NCBI RefSeq assembly: GCF_014212125.1
Contig: NZ_JACJVP010000058.1
Location: 1-59,921 of the forward strand
DNA from: Cohnella nanjingensis
GTDB lineage: Bacteria; Bacillota; Bacilli; Paenibacillales; Paenibacillaceae
DNA length: 59,921 nt
Reading direction: 5' to 3'
Shown one piece after another: positions 7,896 through 16,580 of the stretch. Within the stretch, counting starts at the first letter, position 1; each line of letters begins with the position of its first letter. The translations under genes were made by a program, and so were the position numbers. Under the pieces are notes generated by a model, which was not told the origin of the DNA, did not search any database, and was given only the letters and a program-made list of their open reading frames with translations.

Positions 7896-9569
7896 TTAGA
7901 GAATGACGCCGTCTTTGAATATCGCGATCTCGCGGAAGCCGTTCCGCTCGCTTAACGTCTGCCGCTCGCCGGATGCCAGCTGCATGATCTGCGTCCACAG
8001 CTCGTCGGTCAACGCGGTCATACTCCGGTCCGCGAGCAGCCGGCCCGCGTCGAAGTCGATCCAGTTCTTCTTCCGCGACGCGAGCTCGCTGTTCGTCGAG
8101 ATCTTCACCGTCGGCACGGGCCCGCCGAACGGCGTCCCCCGTCCGGTCGTGAACAGCACGAGATGCGCGCCGGCGGCCGACAGCGCCGTGACGGAGACGA
8201 GGTCGTTGCCGGGGGCTTCGAGCAGCGTGAGGCCCGCCTTGCGAATCCGTTCGCCGTACGGCACGACGTCCCGGACGGTCGCGCGCCCGCCTTTCTGCGT
8301 GCAGCCGAGCGACTTCTCCTCCAGCGTCGAGATGCCGCCGGCTTTGTTGCCGGGGGAAGGGTTCTCGTAGATCTCCTGGTCGTGTCGGACGAAATAGGCC
8401 TTAAAGTCGTTGATCAGCGAGACGATCCGCCCGAACACCTCCGCGTCTTCGGCGCGGTTCATGAGGATCGTCTCCGCGCCGAACATCTCGGGCACCTCGG
8501 TGAGGATCGCCGAGCCGCCGGAAGCGATCAGCCGATCCGACACCGCGCCGACGAGCGGATTCGCGGTGATGCCGGACAGGCCGTCCGAGCCGCCGCACTT
8601 CAGTCCCAGCTTCAGCTTCGACACCGGCACGGGCTCGCGGCGATCCTGTTCGGCATGCGCCGCCAGCTCCTCCAGCAGCGCGGCGCCCGTCTCCAGCTCG
8701 TCCGCCTCCTCCTGCGCGGCCATGAACTTCACCCGGGTCGGGTCGTAGTCGCCGATCGCCAGCTTGAACGACGCGATCTGATTGTTCTCGCAGCCGAGCC
8801 CGACGACAAGCACGCCGCCGGCGTTCGGGTGATTCACGAGCGAAGCCAGCAACTTCTGCGTATGCTTCAAGTCGTCGCCCAGCTGCGAGCAGCCGAAGGG
8901 ATGGGCAAAGTGGTAGACGCCGTCCACGCGTCCCGCCAATTCGGCCTCTCCCCGCTTCGCGAGAATCTCGCATGTCTTGTTGATGCAGCCGACGGTATTG
9001 ATGATCCACAGCTCGTTGCGGATCCCGACCTCGCCGTTCGGACGGACGTACCCCTGGAACGTCTCCGGCTGCGAACGGCCTGCATCTGCCGCGGGAGCTG
9101 TCGACGCCATCTCCGGCTGTGAATGCGAATGGCTCGCGGCAACCGCAGAAGAAGACGCACCGCTCTCTCGATGCGAGTCGTTTGAACCTGCTGCAGATGC
9201 AGAAGGAACTGTCTCCGACTGCAGGCTGCCCGCATTCGCCGCCGAAGCAGCGGTACCGCTCGCCGCTGCTGCCTCGGATGGCGGTTCGTACACATAATCC
9301 AGAATCCCTTTGAGCCCCGTCTCCAGGTTGTGCGTATGCACCCAAACGCCAGGCGCCAGGTCCGATTTGGCCTTGCCGATCGAGTAGCCGAACTTCAGCA
9401 CGTCCTGTCCTTGGCCGACCTGGCGGGTCAATATTTTATGCCCTTGCGGCACGTCCTCCGCCACCGCGAGCGCGGCGCCGTCCTCCAGCGTCAGCACCTC
9501 GCCTGCCGCGAACGGCCGCAGCGCGATCGCGACGTGATCGCTCGGGGTGAGCCGAATCCAATCGTTCAT
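7896..9569 (-). CDS. uxaA: Altronate dehydratase (UxaA family) with an expanded linker
   Basis: The enzyme dehydrates D-altronate to 2-keto-3-deoxy-D-gluconate. The 557-residue product has an N-terminal SAF-like domain (about 1-96, with GHKILTRQVGQGQDVLKFGYSIG) and the large C-terminal UxaA domain (about 172-557, with GYVRPNGEVGIRNELWI, GLGCENNQ and LKCGGSDGLSG). Between them lies an unusual 70-75 residue linker of mostly Ala, Ser, Gln and Glu, absent from ordinary UxaA proteins of about 490 residues. The ATG at 9569 has a GGAGGAGG site and starts four bases after the uxaB stop codon. Its order in the operon after uxaB supports the assignment. Confidence 0.88.
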   Translation of the reverse strand: MNDWIRLTPSDHVAIALRPFAAGEVLTLEDGAALAVAEDVPQGHKILTRQVGQGQDVLKFGYSIGKAKSDLAPGVWVHTHNLETGLKGILDYVYEPPSEAAAASGTAASAANAGSLQSETVPSASAAGSNDSHRESGASSSAVAASHSHSQPEMASTAPAADAGRSQPETFQGYVRPNGEVGIRNELWIINTVGCINKTCEILAKRGEAELAGRVDGVYHFAHPFGCSQLGDDLKHTQKLLASLVNHPNAGGVLVVGLGCENNQIASFKLAIGDYDPTRVKFMAAQEEADELETGAALLEELAAHAEQDRREPVPVSKLKLGLKCGGSDGLSGITANPLVGAVSDRLIASGGSAILTEVPEMFGAETILMNRAEDAEVFGRIVSLINDFKAYFVRHDQEIYENPSPGNKAGGISTLEEKSLGCTQKGGRATVRDVVPYGERIRKAGLTLLEAPGNDLVSVTALSAAGAHLVLFTTGRGTPFGGPVPTVKISTNSELASRKKNWIDFDAGRLLADRSMTALTDELWTQIMQLASGERQTLSERNGFREIAIFKDGVIL

Positions 9570-9573
9570 CCGT

Positions 9574-11061
9574 TTACGCCTCCTCCCATTCCGCCAAATG
9601 CTCCGCGATGCGATCGGCCAGCGCCGGCCATGCGGACAGATCTTCGCCCCACAACGCTTCGTCCGCGAGCAAGCGCCGGACCGTCGCGTGCAGCGGCTCT
9701 CCCGTATCGCCGGCCGCCTGCCAACGGTCCGCGATGCGTCCGAGCAGCCTTTCGTCGTCGCGGATCGCATAACGCGTGCCAGTCAAACTCGTGCCGATGA
9801 AGGCGTCACCGTCACGCTCGACCCGGTACAGGCGCAGCAGCGCCGCGAAGCCCCGGACGAGCCGATCCGGCAGCGCCGCGCCCGATGACGCGTAATGGGC
9901 GAGCGTCGGCAGCAGCCGGGTCTTGAATTTGCTCAGGCTGTTCATGGCGATGTCCGCGAGCCGATGCCGGATATACGGGTTCGCGAACCGTTCGAAGACG
10001 GACGCCGCATAGGCGTTCATCTCGTCCGCCGCATAAGGGAGCGCCGGCACGATCTCCTCCCGCACCGCGTCCCGGACGAACGGTCCCAGCTCGGGATGCG
10101 CGATCAGCTCCCCTACGTGCGCGATGTCGTAGAGCAGGCCGAGCGGCGTCATGAGCGTGTGCGCACCGTTCAGAATCCGCACCTTCCGCTGCTGGAACGG
10201 CGTCAGGTCGTCCACCCAATGCACGTTCAAGCCGGCTTGGACGAACGGCAGCTCCCGGTCCATCTCCGGCTCCGCCTCGATCGCCCACAGATGATAGGGC
10301 TCCGCCGTATCCACCAGGCCATCCGCGTATCCCCATTCGTCGGACCAAGCCTCCGCCTGCGCCTCTCCCGGATGTCCCGTCACGATGCGGTCGACCAGCG
10401 AATTCAGGAAGCGATTGTGGCGTAGAACCCATGTGCGGAAGCCGTCGTCCAGTCCCCAATCCGCCGCGTGGCGGAGCACCGCGTCGCGCAGCGCGTCGCC
10501 GTTGCGCTCCAGGAGCTCGCACGGCAGCAGCACGATACCTTTGTCCGCCGCGCCCCCGAAGGCGCGATAGCGGAGATGGAGCAAGTACGCGATTTTGCCC
10601 GGAAAGGAAGGGATCGGCCCGCCGGACGGCACAGGCTCTTCCCGATAAGCGAGACCCGCCTCGGTCGTGTTGGAGAGGACGAAACGCAGCGAAGGGCTCG
10701 CAGCAAGCGTCTCGAATGCGGCCCAGTCCGCATACGGATCGAATGCCTGGGCGAACACGCCGACGATCTCGGCCCGCTCCGTCGCGACGCCCTCAACGAG
10801 CCCGCGCGTCACAAGCGTATACAGGCCGTCCTGCGCCGCCAGCGCCTCGATCTTCGGCCGGCCCGAGAGGCGCGGTTGCGTCACCGCGACGCTGCCCGCG
10901 AACAGCCCCTGCTTGCGGCACTCGTGAATCATCCAATCCGCAAAGCCGCGCAGAAAGTTGCCTTCCCCGATCTGCAGCACGGTGACGGGATCGCGCTTTG
11001 CGGCTTCCCAGCGCTCCCGATCCGCTTGATCCAGCAATTCGACATTTAACGTTGGCCGCAT
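9574..11061 (-). CDS. uxaB: Tagaturonate reductase (UxaB family)
   Basis: The 495-residue protein belongs to the mannitol dehydrogenase/polyol reductase family. The N-terminal nucleotide-binding motif (LQIGEGNFLRGF, about 28-39) and the C-terminal KVRILNGAHTLMTP signature are visible. It should reduce D-tagaturonate to D-altronate with NADH. The length matches tagaturonate reductases (about 480-500). The start at 11061 overlaps the lactonase gene by 16 bases. It lies directly before uxaA. The classical partner UxaC is absent from this operon, which implies that tagaturonate comes from L-galactonate here and not from galacturonate. Confidence 0.87.
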   Translation of the reverse strand: MRPTLNVELLDQADRERWEAAKRDPVTVLQIGEGNFLRGFADWMIHECRKQGLFAGSVAVTQPRLSGRPKIEALAAQDGLYTLVTRGLVEGVATERAEIVGVFAQAFDPYADWAAFETLAASPSLRFVLSNTTEAGLAYREEPVPSGGPIPSFPGKIAYLLHLRYRAFGGAADKGIVLLPCELLERNGDALRDAVLRHAADWGLDDGFRTWVLRHNRFLNSLVDRIVTGHPGEAQAEAWSDEWGYADGLVDTAEPYHLWAIEAEPEMDRELPFVQAGLNVHWVDDLTPFQQRKVRILNGAHTLMTPLGLLYDIAHVGELIAHPELGPFVRDAVREEIVPALPYAADEMNAYAASVFERFANPYIRHRLADIAMNSLSKFKTRLLPTLAHYASSGAALPDRLVRGFAALLRLYRVERDGDAFIGTSLTGTRYAIRDDERLLGRIADRWQAAGDTGEPLHATVRRLLADEALWGEDLSAWPALADRIAEHLAEWEEA

Positions 11062-11885
11062 TTGTAGAACTCCTTCGCGTTTAATCCGTACAGCTTCGCG
11101 CGTTCGGCATCTCCCCACGCCTCCGGGAGCGCCTGCTCCAGCGCGCTGACCGTCTCGTCGTAGTTCGCGGCGAGCAAGCACACCGGCCAGTCGCTCCCGA
11201 ACAAGACGCGATCTGGCCCGAACAGCTCCGCGACCGCGCGCACGTAGGGCGTCAGCTGCTCCGGGCGCCAGTTCCCGTGTTCGGCTTCGGTCACCATGCC
11301 TGACAGCTTGCAGCTGATGTTGGGATGCCCGGCGATCCTCCGCATGTAGCCCAGCCAAGGCTCCATCTCGCCCGCGGCGATCCGGGGCTTCGCCAGATGG
11401 TCGATGACGCCCCGGAGGCCCGGCACGAGATCGAGGAGTTCCGCCACGGACGCCAGCTGGTCCGACTTCAGGAGCAGATCGACGGGGACATCCAGCGCCG
11501 CATAGTGGCGCAGCGCGTCCACGAAGGCCGGATCGAGCACGCCGAGGGCGTCCGGCATCTCCTGGATCATGACCCGGAAGCCGACATATTTGGGATGCTT
11601 CCGGAATCGTTCGAAGTGCGCGAGGTGCGCCGGATCATCGAGATCGAGCCAGCCGACCACGCCGAGGATCGACGCCTCCCGCTCCGCGAGGGAGAGCAGA
11701 TACGACGTCTCCGCGAGCGTCGGCGCGGCCTGCACGGCGATGCTGCCGTCCAGGCTGTGGCTGGCCAGATGCGGCGCGAGGTGCGAGGGAAGGAAGTCCC
11801 GGTGCAGGACGGGGAGTTCCGGCGTGATCCAGCCGTAATCGCCCCGGGCGATCGACCAGTAGTGCTGATGAGCGTCTATGCGCAT
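11046..11885 (-). CDS. Amidohydrolase-family sugar lactonase, probable L-galactono/L-fuconolactonase
   Basis: The 279-residue protein is a COG3618-type amidohydrolase. It has the metal-binding HxH in RIDAHQHYW, a conserved GVIDHLAKP segment and the FGSDWPV motif near the end. This group includes L-fucono- and L-galactono-lactonases. In this operon it should open the lactone made by the adjacent L-galactose dehydrogenase and yield L-galactonate. The ATG at 11885 is 8 bases from a GGAGG site. A TTG two codons upstream would leave only two bases of spacing, so I reject it. It is the first gene of the operon, divergent from the AraC regulator. Confidence 0.85.
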   Translation of the reverse strand: MRIDAHQHYWSIARGDYGWITPELPVLHRDFLPSHLAPHLASHSLDGSIAVQAAPTLAETSYLLSLAEREASILGVVGWLDLDDPAHLAHFERFRKHPKYVGFRVMIQEMPDALGVLDPAFVDALRHYAALDVPVDLLLKSDQLASVAELLDLVPGLRGVIDHLAKPRIAAGEMEPWLGYMRRIAGHPNISCKLSGMVTEAEHGNWRPEQLTPYVRAVAELFGPDRVLFGSDWPVCLLAANYDETVSALEQALPEAWGDAERAKLYGLNAKEFYKCGQR

Positions 11886-11919
11886 GGACAATACCTCCGA
11901 TCTAGCGATGAACTACGGG

Positions 11920-11933
11920 AATAAGCGCTTTTA
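11920..11933. promoter_or_regulatory. Possible CcpA (cre) site
   Basis: AATAAGCGCTTTTA in the divergent promoter region contains the AAGCGCTT centre of cre sites and matches the TGAAAGCGCTTTCA form at most positions. Catabolite repression of a sugar acid operon would be expected. The flanks match poorly. Confidence 0.35.
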
Positions 11934-12059
11934 CGTTCATTTTAACAGCCGAAATGGAGATGAAAATAATCATATCTTGCGAATAAGTACTCTTTTTTGA
12001 TATGTTGGGGAAACAAGGAAGCAAGGGTGCCTTCACGCGGCGAAAGGAAGTTGATCCCC

Positions 12060-12968
12060 ATGAATCCGATGCCCAAGCGGCGCTTCTCCGACGATCCGCT
12101 CTTCCCGTTCGATATCGTCCACCGGGACACGAAAAGTCCCGAGACCGAGCTGCCCGACCATCTGCACGACCGGTATGAGATCGTCTATATCCATCAAGGC
12201 AAAGGCACCTTCTTCATCGATCAATCGTTTTTCGAGATGCGGCCGGGCGACCTGTTCGTCATTCCCGGCAATACGATTCACCGCGCCTTTCCGGACGGCG
12301 TGGACCGCATCACCTCGACCGCCGTCTTCTTCGCGCCGCCGCTCCTGCGGCAGCCGGCGCTGGGGGACGGCTATGCGTGCATGCGGATCTTCGAGCAGGC
12401 CCGCCGCGAACACCGTTACAGGCTGCCGGGCACGCCGAGCGCGGAGATAGAGCGTTTGCTGGACGCGATCCAGAAGGAGCTGCGCGATCAGGCGTCCGGC
12501 TACCGGCAGGCGGTCCTGCTGGAGCTGCATCGCCTGCTGCTCGCGTTGAATCGGATGACGGGGCCAGCGGCGAGGAGAGACGCGGAGGAGGAAGTGAAGC
12601 GCGTGGGGCCGCACTGGATGCAGGAGATGCTGCGCCATATCGACCGGCACCCGGGCGGCGAGCTGTCGCTCTCGTCGCTGTCCGAGCGCGCCGCCGTCAC
12701 GCCCGCCCATTTCTCGCGCGTGTTCAAGCAGCTGACCGGTATGAACGTGACGGCCTATGTGAACGCGAAGCGGATCGCCTATGCCAAGGAACAGCTGGTC
12801 GCCTCCGACGACAGCGTCGACGTCATCGCCACGCGCAGCGGCTACGAGAGTCTGCCCCACTTTCACCGCATGTTCAAGCAGCTGTCCGGCCAGACGCCCG
12901 CCGCCTTCAAGCGCAGCCGCACGATGCGGGCCGATCAGGCGCGGGCGGATCGAATACAGATAGATTAG
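12060..12968 (+). CDS. AraC family regulator of the L-galactose operon
   Basis: The 302-residue protein has an N-terminal cupin sensor (HLHDRYEIVYIHQGKGTFFIDQ region) and a C-terminal AraC double helix-turn-helix (last 100 residues, with LSERAAVTPAHFSRVFKQLTGM and VDVIATRSGYESLPHFHRMFK). The ATG at 12060 follows AAAGGAAG. An upstream in-frame start would add 21 residues without a ribosome-binding site. It is divergent from the lactonase-uxaB-uxaA-AKR-lgoD operon and so is the natural candidate activator, with L-galactose or a pathway intermediate as effector. That role is inferred. Confidence 0.9.
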   Translation: MNPMPKRRFSDDPLFPFDIVHRDTKSPETELPDHLHDRYEIVYIHQGKGTFFIDQSFFEMRPGDLFVIPGNTIHRAFPDGVDRITSTAVFFAPPLLRQPALGDGYACMRIFEQARREHRYRLPGTPSAEIERLLDAIQKELRDQASGYRQAVLLELHRLLLALNRMTGPAARRDAEEEVKRVGPHWMQEMLRHIDRHPGGELSLSSLSERAAVTPAHFSRVFKQLTGMNVTAYVNAKRIAYAKEQLVASDDSVDVIATRSGYESLPHFHRMFKQLSGQTPAAFKRSRTMRADQARADRIQID

Positions 12969-13066
12969 TCGACGCTGCCAGGACGGTCTGGTGGCGAGCA
13001 CCAACAGTGGCGGATGTCGTGGCGCTCGCTCCTCTCAAAAGGCGACGGCCTCCACATTCACGAAAG

Positions 13067-13247
13067 AGTTGTAAACGTACAACTTTTTTAACGGAGAAAC
13101 CGCCAAAATAGATAATTAGATGTAAACGTACAACTTATTCGATCCGTTTTTTCCTTTTTGGCGCTTTTCATCCAAATAAGTTGTACGTTTGCAAGTAATC
13201 GCTATTTTTCACCCGATATGGGTCCGATAAGTTGTACGTTTGCAAGT
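13067..13247. repeat. Four-copy hairpin repeat cluster A (51-61-51 spacing)
   Basis: Four 18-bp copies start at 13067, 13118, 13179 and 13230. The last two read AGTTGTACGTTTGCAAGT, and the first two are reverse-complement versions (read inverted, AGTTGTACGTTTACAACT and AGTTGTACGTTTACATCT). The first copy has 7-bp self-complementary arms (AGTTGTA / TACAACT). Spacing is 51, 61 and 51 bp. The cluster at 33248-33427 has the same core and nearly the same geometry. Confidence 0.88.
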
Positions 13248-13447
13248 TTTTGCCTTTCGTCCGCACTCCAGCAGTTTGGCACCCAATCTAACCCGAGATT
13301 TCGCTTGACTATAGGCTCCGGGACCCTCATCCGGTTCGGAAACCTCGATCGACCTCGTTTGCGGGCGTCCCGGGTTCGCGCGAGTACGGATGCCGGAGCC
13401 TCCCCGCATCGGTTCCTGCGCCGCAGCATGTCCGTCTACAACAAAAT

Positions 13448-13486
13448 AAGGCTGCCCCCAAAGCAATTCGCTCTGGAAACAGCCTT
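13448..13486 (-). terminator. Probable terminator of nrdIEF
   Basis: AAGGCTG and CAGCCTT form a stem with some inner pairing (CCA / TGG), followed on the minus strand by a T-rich stretch, just after the nrdF stop codon. The loop is long, so the call is moderate. Confidence 0.55.
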
Positions 13487-13502
13487 CGCTGCAAATCCTC
13501 GC

Positions 13503-14462
13503 TTAGAAAATAAAGTCCTCGTCGCGCAGCGGCTCGACGTTCGTCGTGCGGACGTAGCCGTTGCCCTTCTTCGAGAAGAAGTCGTGCTGCTTGGTGCGGG
13601 TGCTGATGCCGTTCTGGACGATCGGGTTGATGTCCTCGTCCGGGAACAACGGATCGAGCCCGAGGTTCATCATCGCTTTGTTCGCGTTGTAGCGCAGGAA
13701 AGCCTTCACTTCTTCGGTCAAGCCGATCTCCGTATACAGCTGTTCCGTGTAGCGTTCCTCGTTCTCGTGCAGGAACCGCAGCAGCCCTTGCAGCGTCTCG
13801 TAGGCGGCTTGCTGCTCGTCTTCGTCGAGCTCCGCATACACTTCCTGGGCGAGCACGCCGACGTACAAGCCGTGGATGCTCTCGTCGCGCAGGATCAGGT
13901 CGATGATCTCGCCGCTGCTCGTCATCTTGCCTTGGCCGGCCAGGTACAGCGGATAGAAGAATCCGCTATAGAACAAGTAGCTCTCCAGCAGCACCGACGC
14001 GCCCATCGCCAGATACAGGTCTTTGCGCGTGCGGATATTGTTGTAGTATTGCGAGATCGTCTCCGCCTTCGTCTGCAGATACGGATTCTCCTCGACCCAC
14101 TTGAAGATGCGGTCGATCTCCTCGGTCGTCGCGAGCGTCGTGAAGATGCTCGAATACGACTTGGCGTGAATCTGCTCCATCATCGCCATGAAGCCGAGGA
14201 CGGCTTTGCGCTGCAGCCCTTCGACATGCTCCAGCACTTTCGGCATGCCGACGCCGCCTTGCACGGTGTCGAGCAGCGTCAAGCCGCCGAGCACTTTCAT
14301 ATAGAGAGATCTCTCTTCATCCGACAAGGTCATCCAGGACATCTTGTCGTCGGACAGCGGAATCTCTTCATCGGTCCAGAATTGCATGATGTTCTGGCTC
14401 CAGAACGTCGCCGTGAAGTCGTCGTCCGGCCGGTTCCAGTTAACGGCTCTGATCGCGCCCAT
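13503..14462 (-). CDS. nrdF: Class Ib ribonucleotide reductase small subunit NrdF
   Basis: The 319-residue protein is the radical-generating subunit that houses a dimetal (Mn or Fe) centre and a tyrosyl radical for deoxynucleotide synthesis. The helices with metal ligands are visible (TLLDTVQGG, MMEQIHAKSYSS, the SYLFYSGFF stretch and RDESIHGLYVG). The C terminus ends in DEDFIF, the tail that docks into NrdE. Length is normal for NrdF. It is the last gene of the nrdI-nrdE-nrdF operon, 33 bases after nrdE. Confidence 0.96.
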   Translation of the reverse strand: MGAIRAVNWNRPDDDFTATFWSQNIMQFWTDEEIPLSDDKMSWMTLSDEERSLYMKVLGGLTLLDTVQGGVGMPKVLEHVEGLQRKAVLGFMAMMEQIHAKSYSSIFTTLATTEEIDRIFKWVEENPYLQTKAETISQYYNNIRTRKDLYLAMGASVLLESYLFYSGFFYPLYLAGQGKMTSSGEIIDLILRDESIHGLYVGVLAQEVYAELDEDEQQAAYETLQGLLRFLHENEERYTEQLYTEIGLTEEVKAFLRYNANKAMMNLGLDPLFPDEDINPIVQNGISTRTKQHDFFSKKGNGYVRTTNVEPLRDEDFIF

Positions 14463-14495
14463 GTCCTAATCTCCTTCGGTGGCCGCTCCGTGCGA

Positions 14496-16580
14496 TTACA
14501 CGGAGCAGCTGATGCATTCTTCGACGGACAGACGGTTCGTCCGCGTATAGTAGAGCGACTTCAAGCCCTTGCGGGAAGCGTAGATATAATAGCGTGCCAG
14601 CTGGCGCGTCGTCACGTCGCTGTTGACGTGCAGCACGGTCGAGATGCCTTGGTCGACGTGCGCTTGAATCTCCGCGATCAGGTCCAGCACCTTGAACTGG
14701 TCCATCTGATAGGCGGACTTGTAATAGAAGAAGTTGTCCTGCTGAAGATAAGGCATCGGGTAGTACGTGGTCGAGTTCGCGTAGGTCCGCGTCTCGATCT
14801 GTTCGACGATCGGCATGACGCTCGACGTCGCGTTCTGCACGTACGAGATGCTCTGCGTAGGCGCGATGGCGAGGCGGTAGGCATGGTACAGTCCGTGCGC
14901 CTTCACCTGCTCCGCCAGCGCCGCCCAATCGGCCATCGTCGGGATGGCGATCCCTTCGAACAGCGCCTTCACTTTATCGGTAACCGGACGGTAATCCGTC
15001 TCGGTATAACGTTCGAAGTAAGTGCCTTTCGCATATTCGGAACGTTCGAACCCGTCGAACGTGATGCCCGTTTCCTTGGCGATCTCCATGCTCTTCTCGA
15101 TCGAATGGAAGTTCATGGTCATGAAGAACGCGCGCGCGAAGTCCTTGGCTTCCTCGCTCTCGTAAGCGATCTTGTTCTTCGCGAGGAATCCGTGCAGATT
15201 CATCGCGCCGAGGCCGACGGAGTGCAGCTCGCGGTTCGCCTTGGCGACGCCGGGGGCGTTCGCGACCGTCGTCATGTCGCTGACGGCGGTCAGCGCGGCG
15301 ATGCCTTCGTGGACGGACGCTTTGATCTTCTTGCGCTCCATGACGTTCGCGATGTTCAGCGAAGCCAGGTTGCAGCTGATATCGCGGCGGATGACGTCCG
15401 CATGGCCGTAGTCGCCGATCTCCGACGTCTCCTGCAGCTGGAAGATCTCCGTGCACAGGTTGGACATCTTGATCGCGCCGATGTCCTTCAGGGCATGGCC
15501 TTTGTTCGCGTTGCTACGGTTCATGATGTACGGATAGCCCGATTCAAGCTGGATCGTCGCGATCTTCACGAGCATGTCGCGCGCGCTCATGACGACTTTC
15601 TTCTTCACGCGGTCGTCCGCGAGCAGCGTGTCGTACATCTCGTCGAGATCCATGTCGTCCATATGTTGGCCGTACGCCTTGTACACCGTATAAGGAGCGA
15701 AGACGTGCAGCGGTTTGTTCTCTTCCGCCAGCTGGTAGAACTTCGAAGGAACGATCAGGCCGATCGACAGCGTCTTGAGGCGCGTCTTCTCGTCGGCGTT
15801 GATCTTCTTGCTGTCGAGGAACTCCATGACATCCCAGCCGAAGATGTTGTAGTAGCCCGCGCCGGAGCCCTTGCGCTGTCCCATCTGGTCCGCATAGGAG
15901 AACGCGTCCTCCATCAGCTTCAGCACCGGCATAATGCCCTTCGCGGCGCCTTCGACGCCCTTGATGGACTCGCCGCGGCCGCGCAGCTTGGACAGGTTGA
16001 CGGCGACGCCGCCGCCGATCTTGGACAGCTGCATGCACGTTCCGAGCACGTGGTTAATGGAGTTCAGCGCGTCGTCCATCTCGAGCAGGAAGCACGAGAC
16101 CATCTCGCCGCGCCGGCTCTTGCCCGCGTTCAGGAACGTCGGCGTCGCCGGCTGGAGACGCTGCTCCATCATCGAACGGGCGAGGGCGTGCGCCGTGTTG
16201 ACGTCGCCGCGGCCCAGATACAGCGCCACGATGGCGACGCGGTCCGGATAGTGCTCCAGGTAGACGGTGCGATCGTTGCTCTTCACCGCATAGTCGGTAT
16301 AGAACTTCGATGCGGCCATATAGGAAGGAAACGCGAATTGATAGCTGTGCGTCACTTGATAGATCTCGTCGACTTCCGCTTCGGTATAGCGCTCGTAGAT
16401 GTTCTCGTAATAGTCGTTCTCGATCATATAGCGCACCTTCGCGCGGTGATCCGTGAAGGCCAGGCTCTTGCCCGCCACTTCTTCCATGAACGCGACGACG
16501 GCTTCCCGGTCCTTGTCCAGTTGGAAGAATCCGTCCGCTCCGCGCTGCATTAACAGGTTGTTCAATTCAATGTGCCGCAA
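14496..16580 (-). CDS. nrdE: Class Ib ribonucleotide reductase large subunit NrdE
   Basis: The 694-residue catalytic subunit reduces ribonucleoside diphosphates. Visible features are the redox cysteine in SCFLLEMDD, the NLCTE motif with the thiyl-radical cysteine, the paired tyrosines near the C terminus (SLYYTRTNR) and the terminal ECISCSV cysteine pair that accepts electrons from a redoxin. It lacks the N-terminal ATP-cone of class Ia enzymes, as NrdE does. I chose the TTG start at 16580 because a GGGAGGTGA site precedes it. It overlaps nrdI by 14 bases. No nrdH redoxin gene is in this operon. Confidence 0.96.
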   Translation of the reverse strand: MRHIELNNLLMQRGADGFFQLDKDREAVVAFMEEVAGKSLAFTDHRAKVRYMIENDYYENIYERYTEAEVDEIYQVTHSYQFAFPSYMAASKFYTDYAVKSNDRTVYLEHYPDRVAIVALYLGRGDVNTAHALARSMMEQRLQPATPTFLNAGKSRRGEMVSCFLLEMDDALNSINHVLGTCMQLSKIGGGVAVNLSKLRGRGESIKGVEGAAKGIMPVLKLMEDAFSYADQMGQRKGSGAGYYNIFGWDVMEFLDSKKINADEKTRLKTLSIGLIVPSKFYQLAEENKPLHVFAPYTVYKAYGQHMDDMDLDEMYDTLLADDRVKKKVVMSARDMLVKIATIQLESGYPYIMNRSNANKGHALKDIGAIKMSNLCTEIFQLQETSEIGDYGHADVIRRDISCNLASLNIANVMERKKIKASVHEGIAALTAVSDMTTVANAPGVAKANRELHSVGLGAMNLHGFLAKNKIAYESEEAKDFARAFFMTMNFHSIEKSMEIAKETGITFDGFERSEYAKGTYFERYTETDYRPVTDKVKALFEGIAIPTMADWAALAEQVKAHGLYHAYRLAIAPTQSISYVQNATSSVMPIVEQIETRTYANSTTYYPMPYLQQDNFFYYKSAYQMDQFKVLDLIAEIQAHVDQGISTVLHVNSDVTTRQLARYYIYASRKGLKSLYYTRTNRLSVEECISCSV

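Larger units (their letters stand above)
12969..13502. other. Convergent intergenic region carrying a four-hairpin repeat cluster
   Basis: This stretch separates the convergent araC and nrdF genes. It holds the repeat cluster at 13067-13247 and a weak terminator before nrdF (13448-13486). I see no other gene or signal in it. A frame crossing it and continuing opposite nrdFE is a shadow. Confidence 0.7.

Noticed and set aside
11046..11885. Uronate isomerase UxaC
   Set aside because: The neighbours uxaA and uxaB made this tempting, but the motifs (HQHYW, FGSDWPV) and the 279-residue length fit COG3618 lactonases, not UxaC of about 470 residues.
13158..16553. Very long plus-strand reading frame opposite nrdF and nrdE
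   Set aside because: It is antisense to two clear genes and is open because of high GC and codon bias. The translation has no domain.
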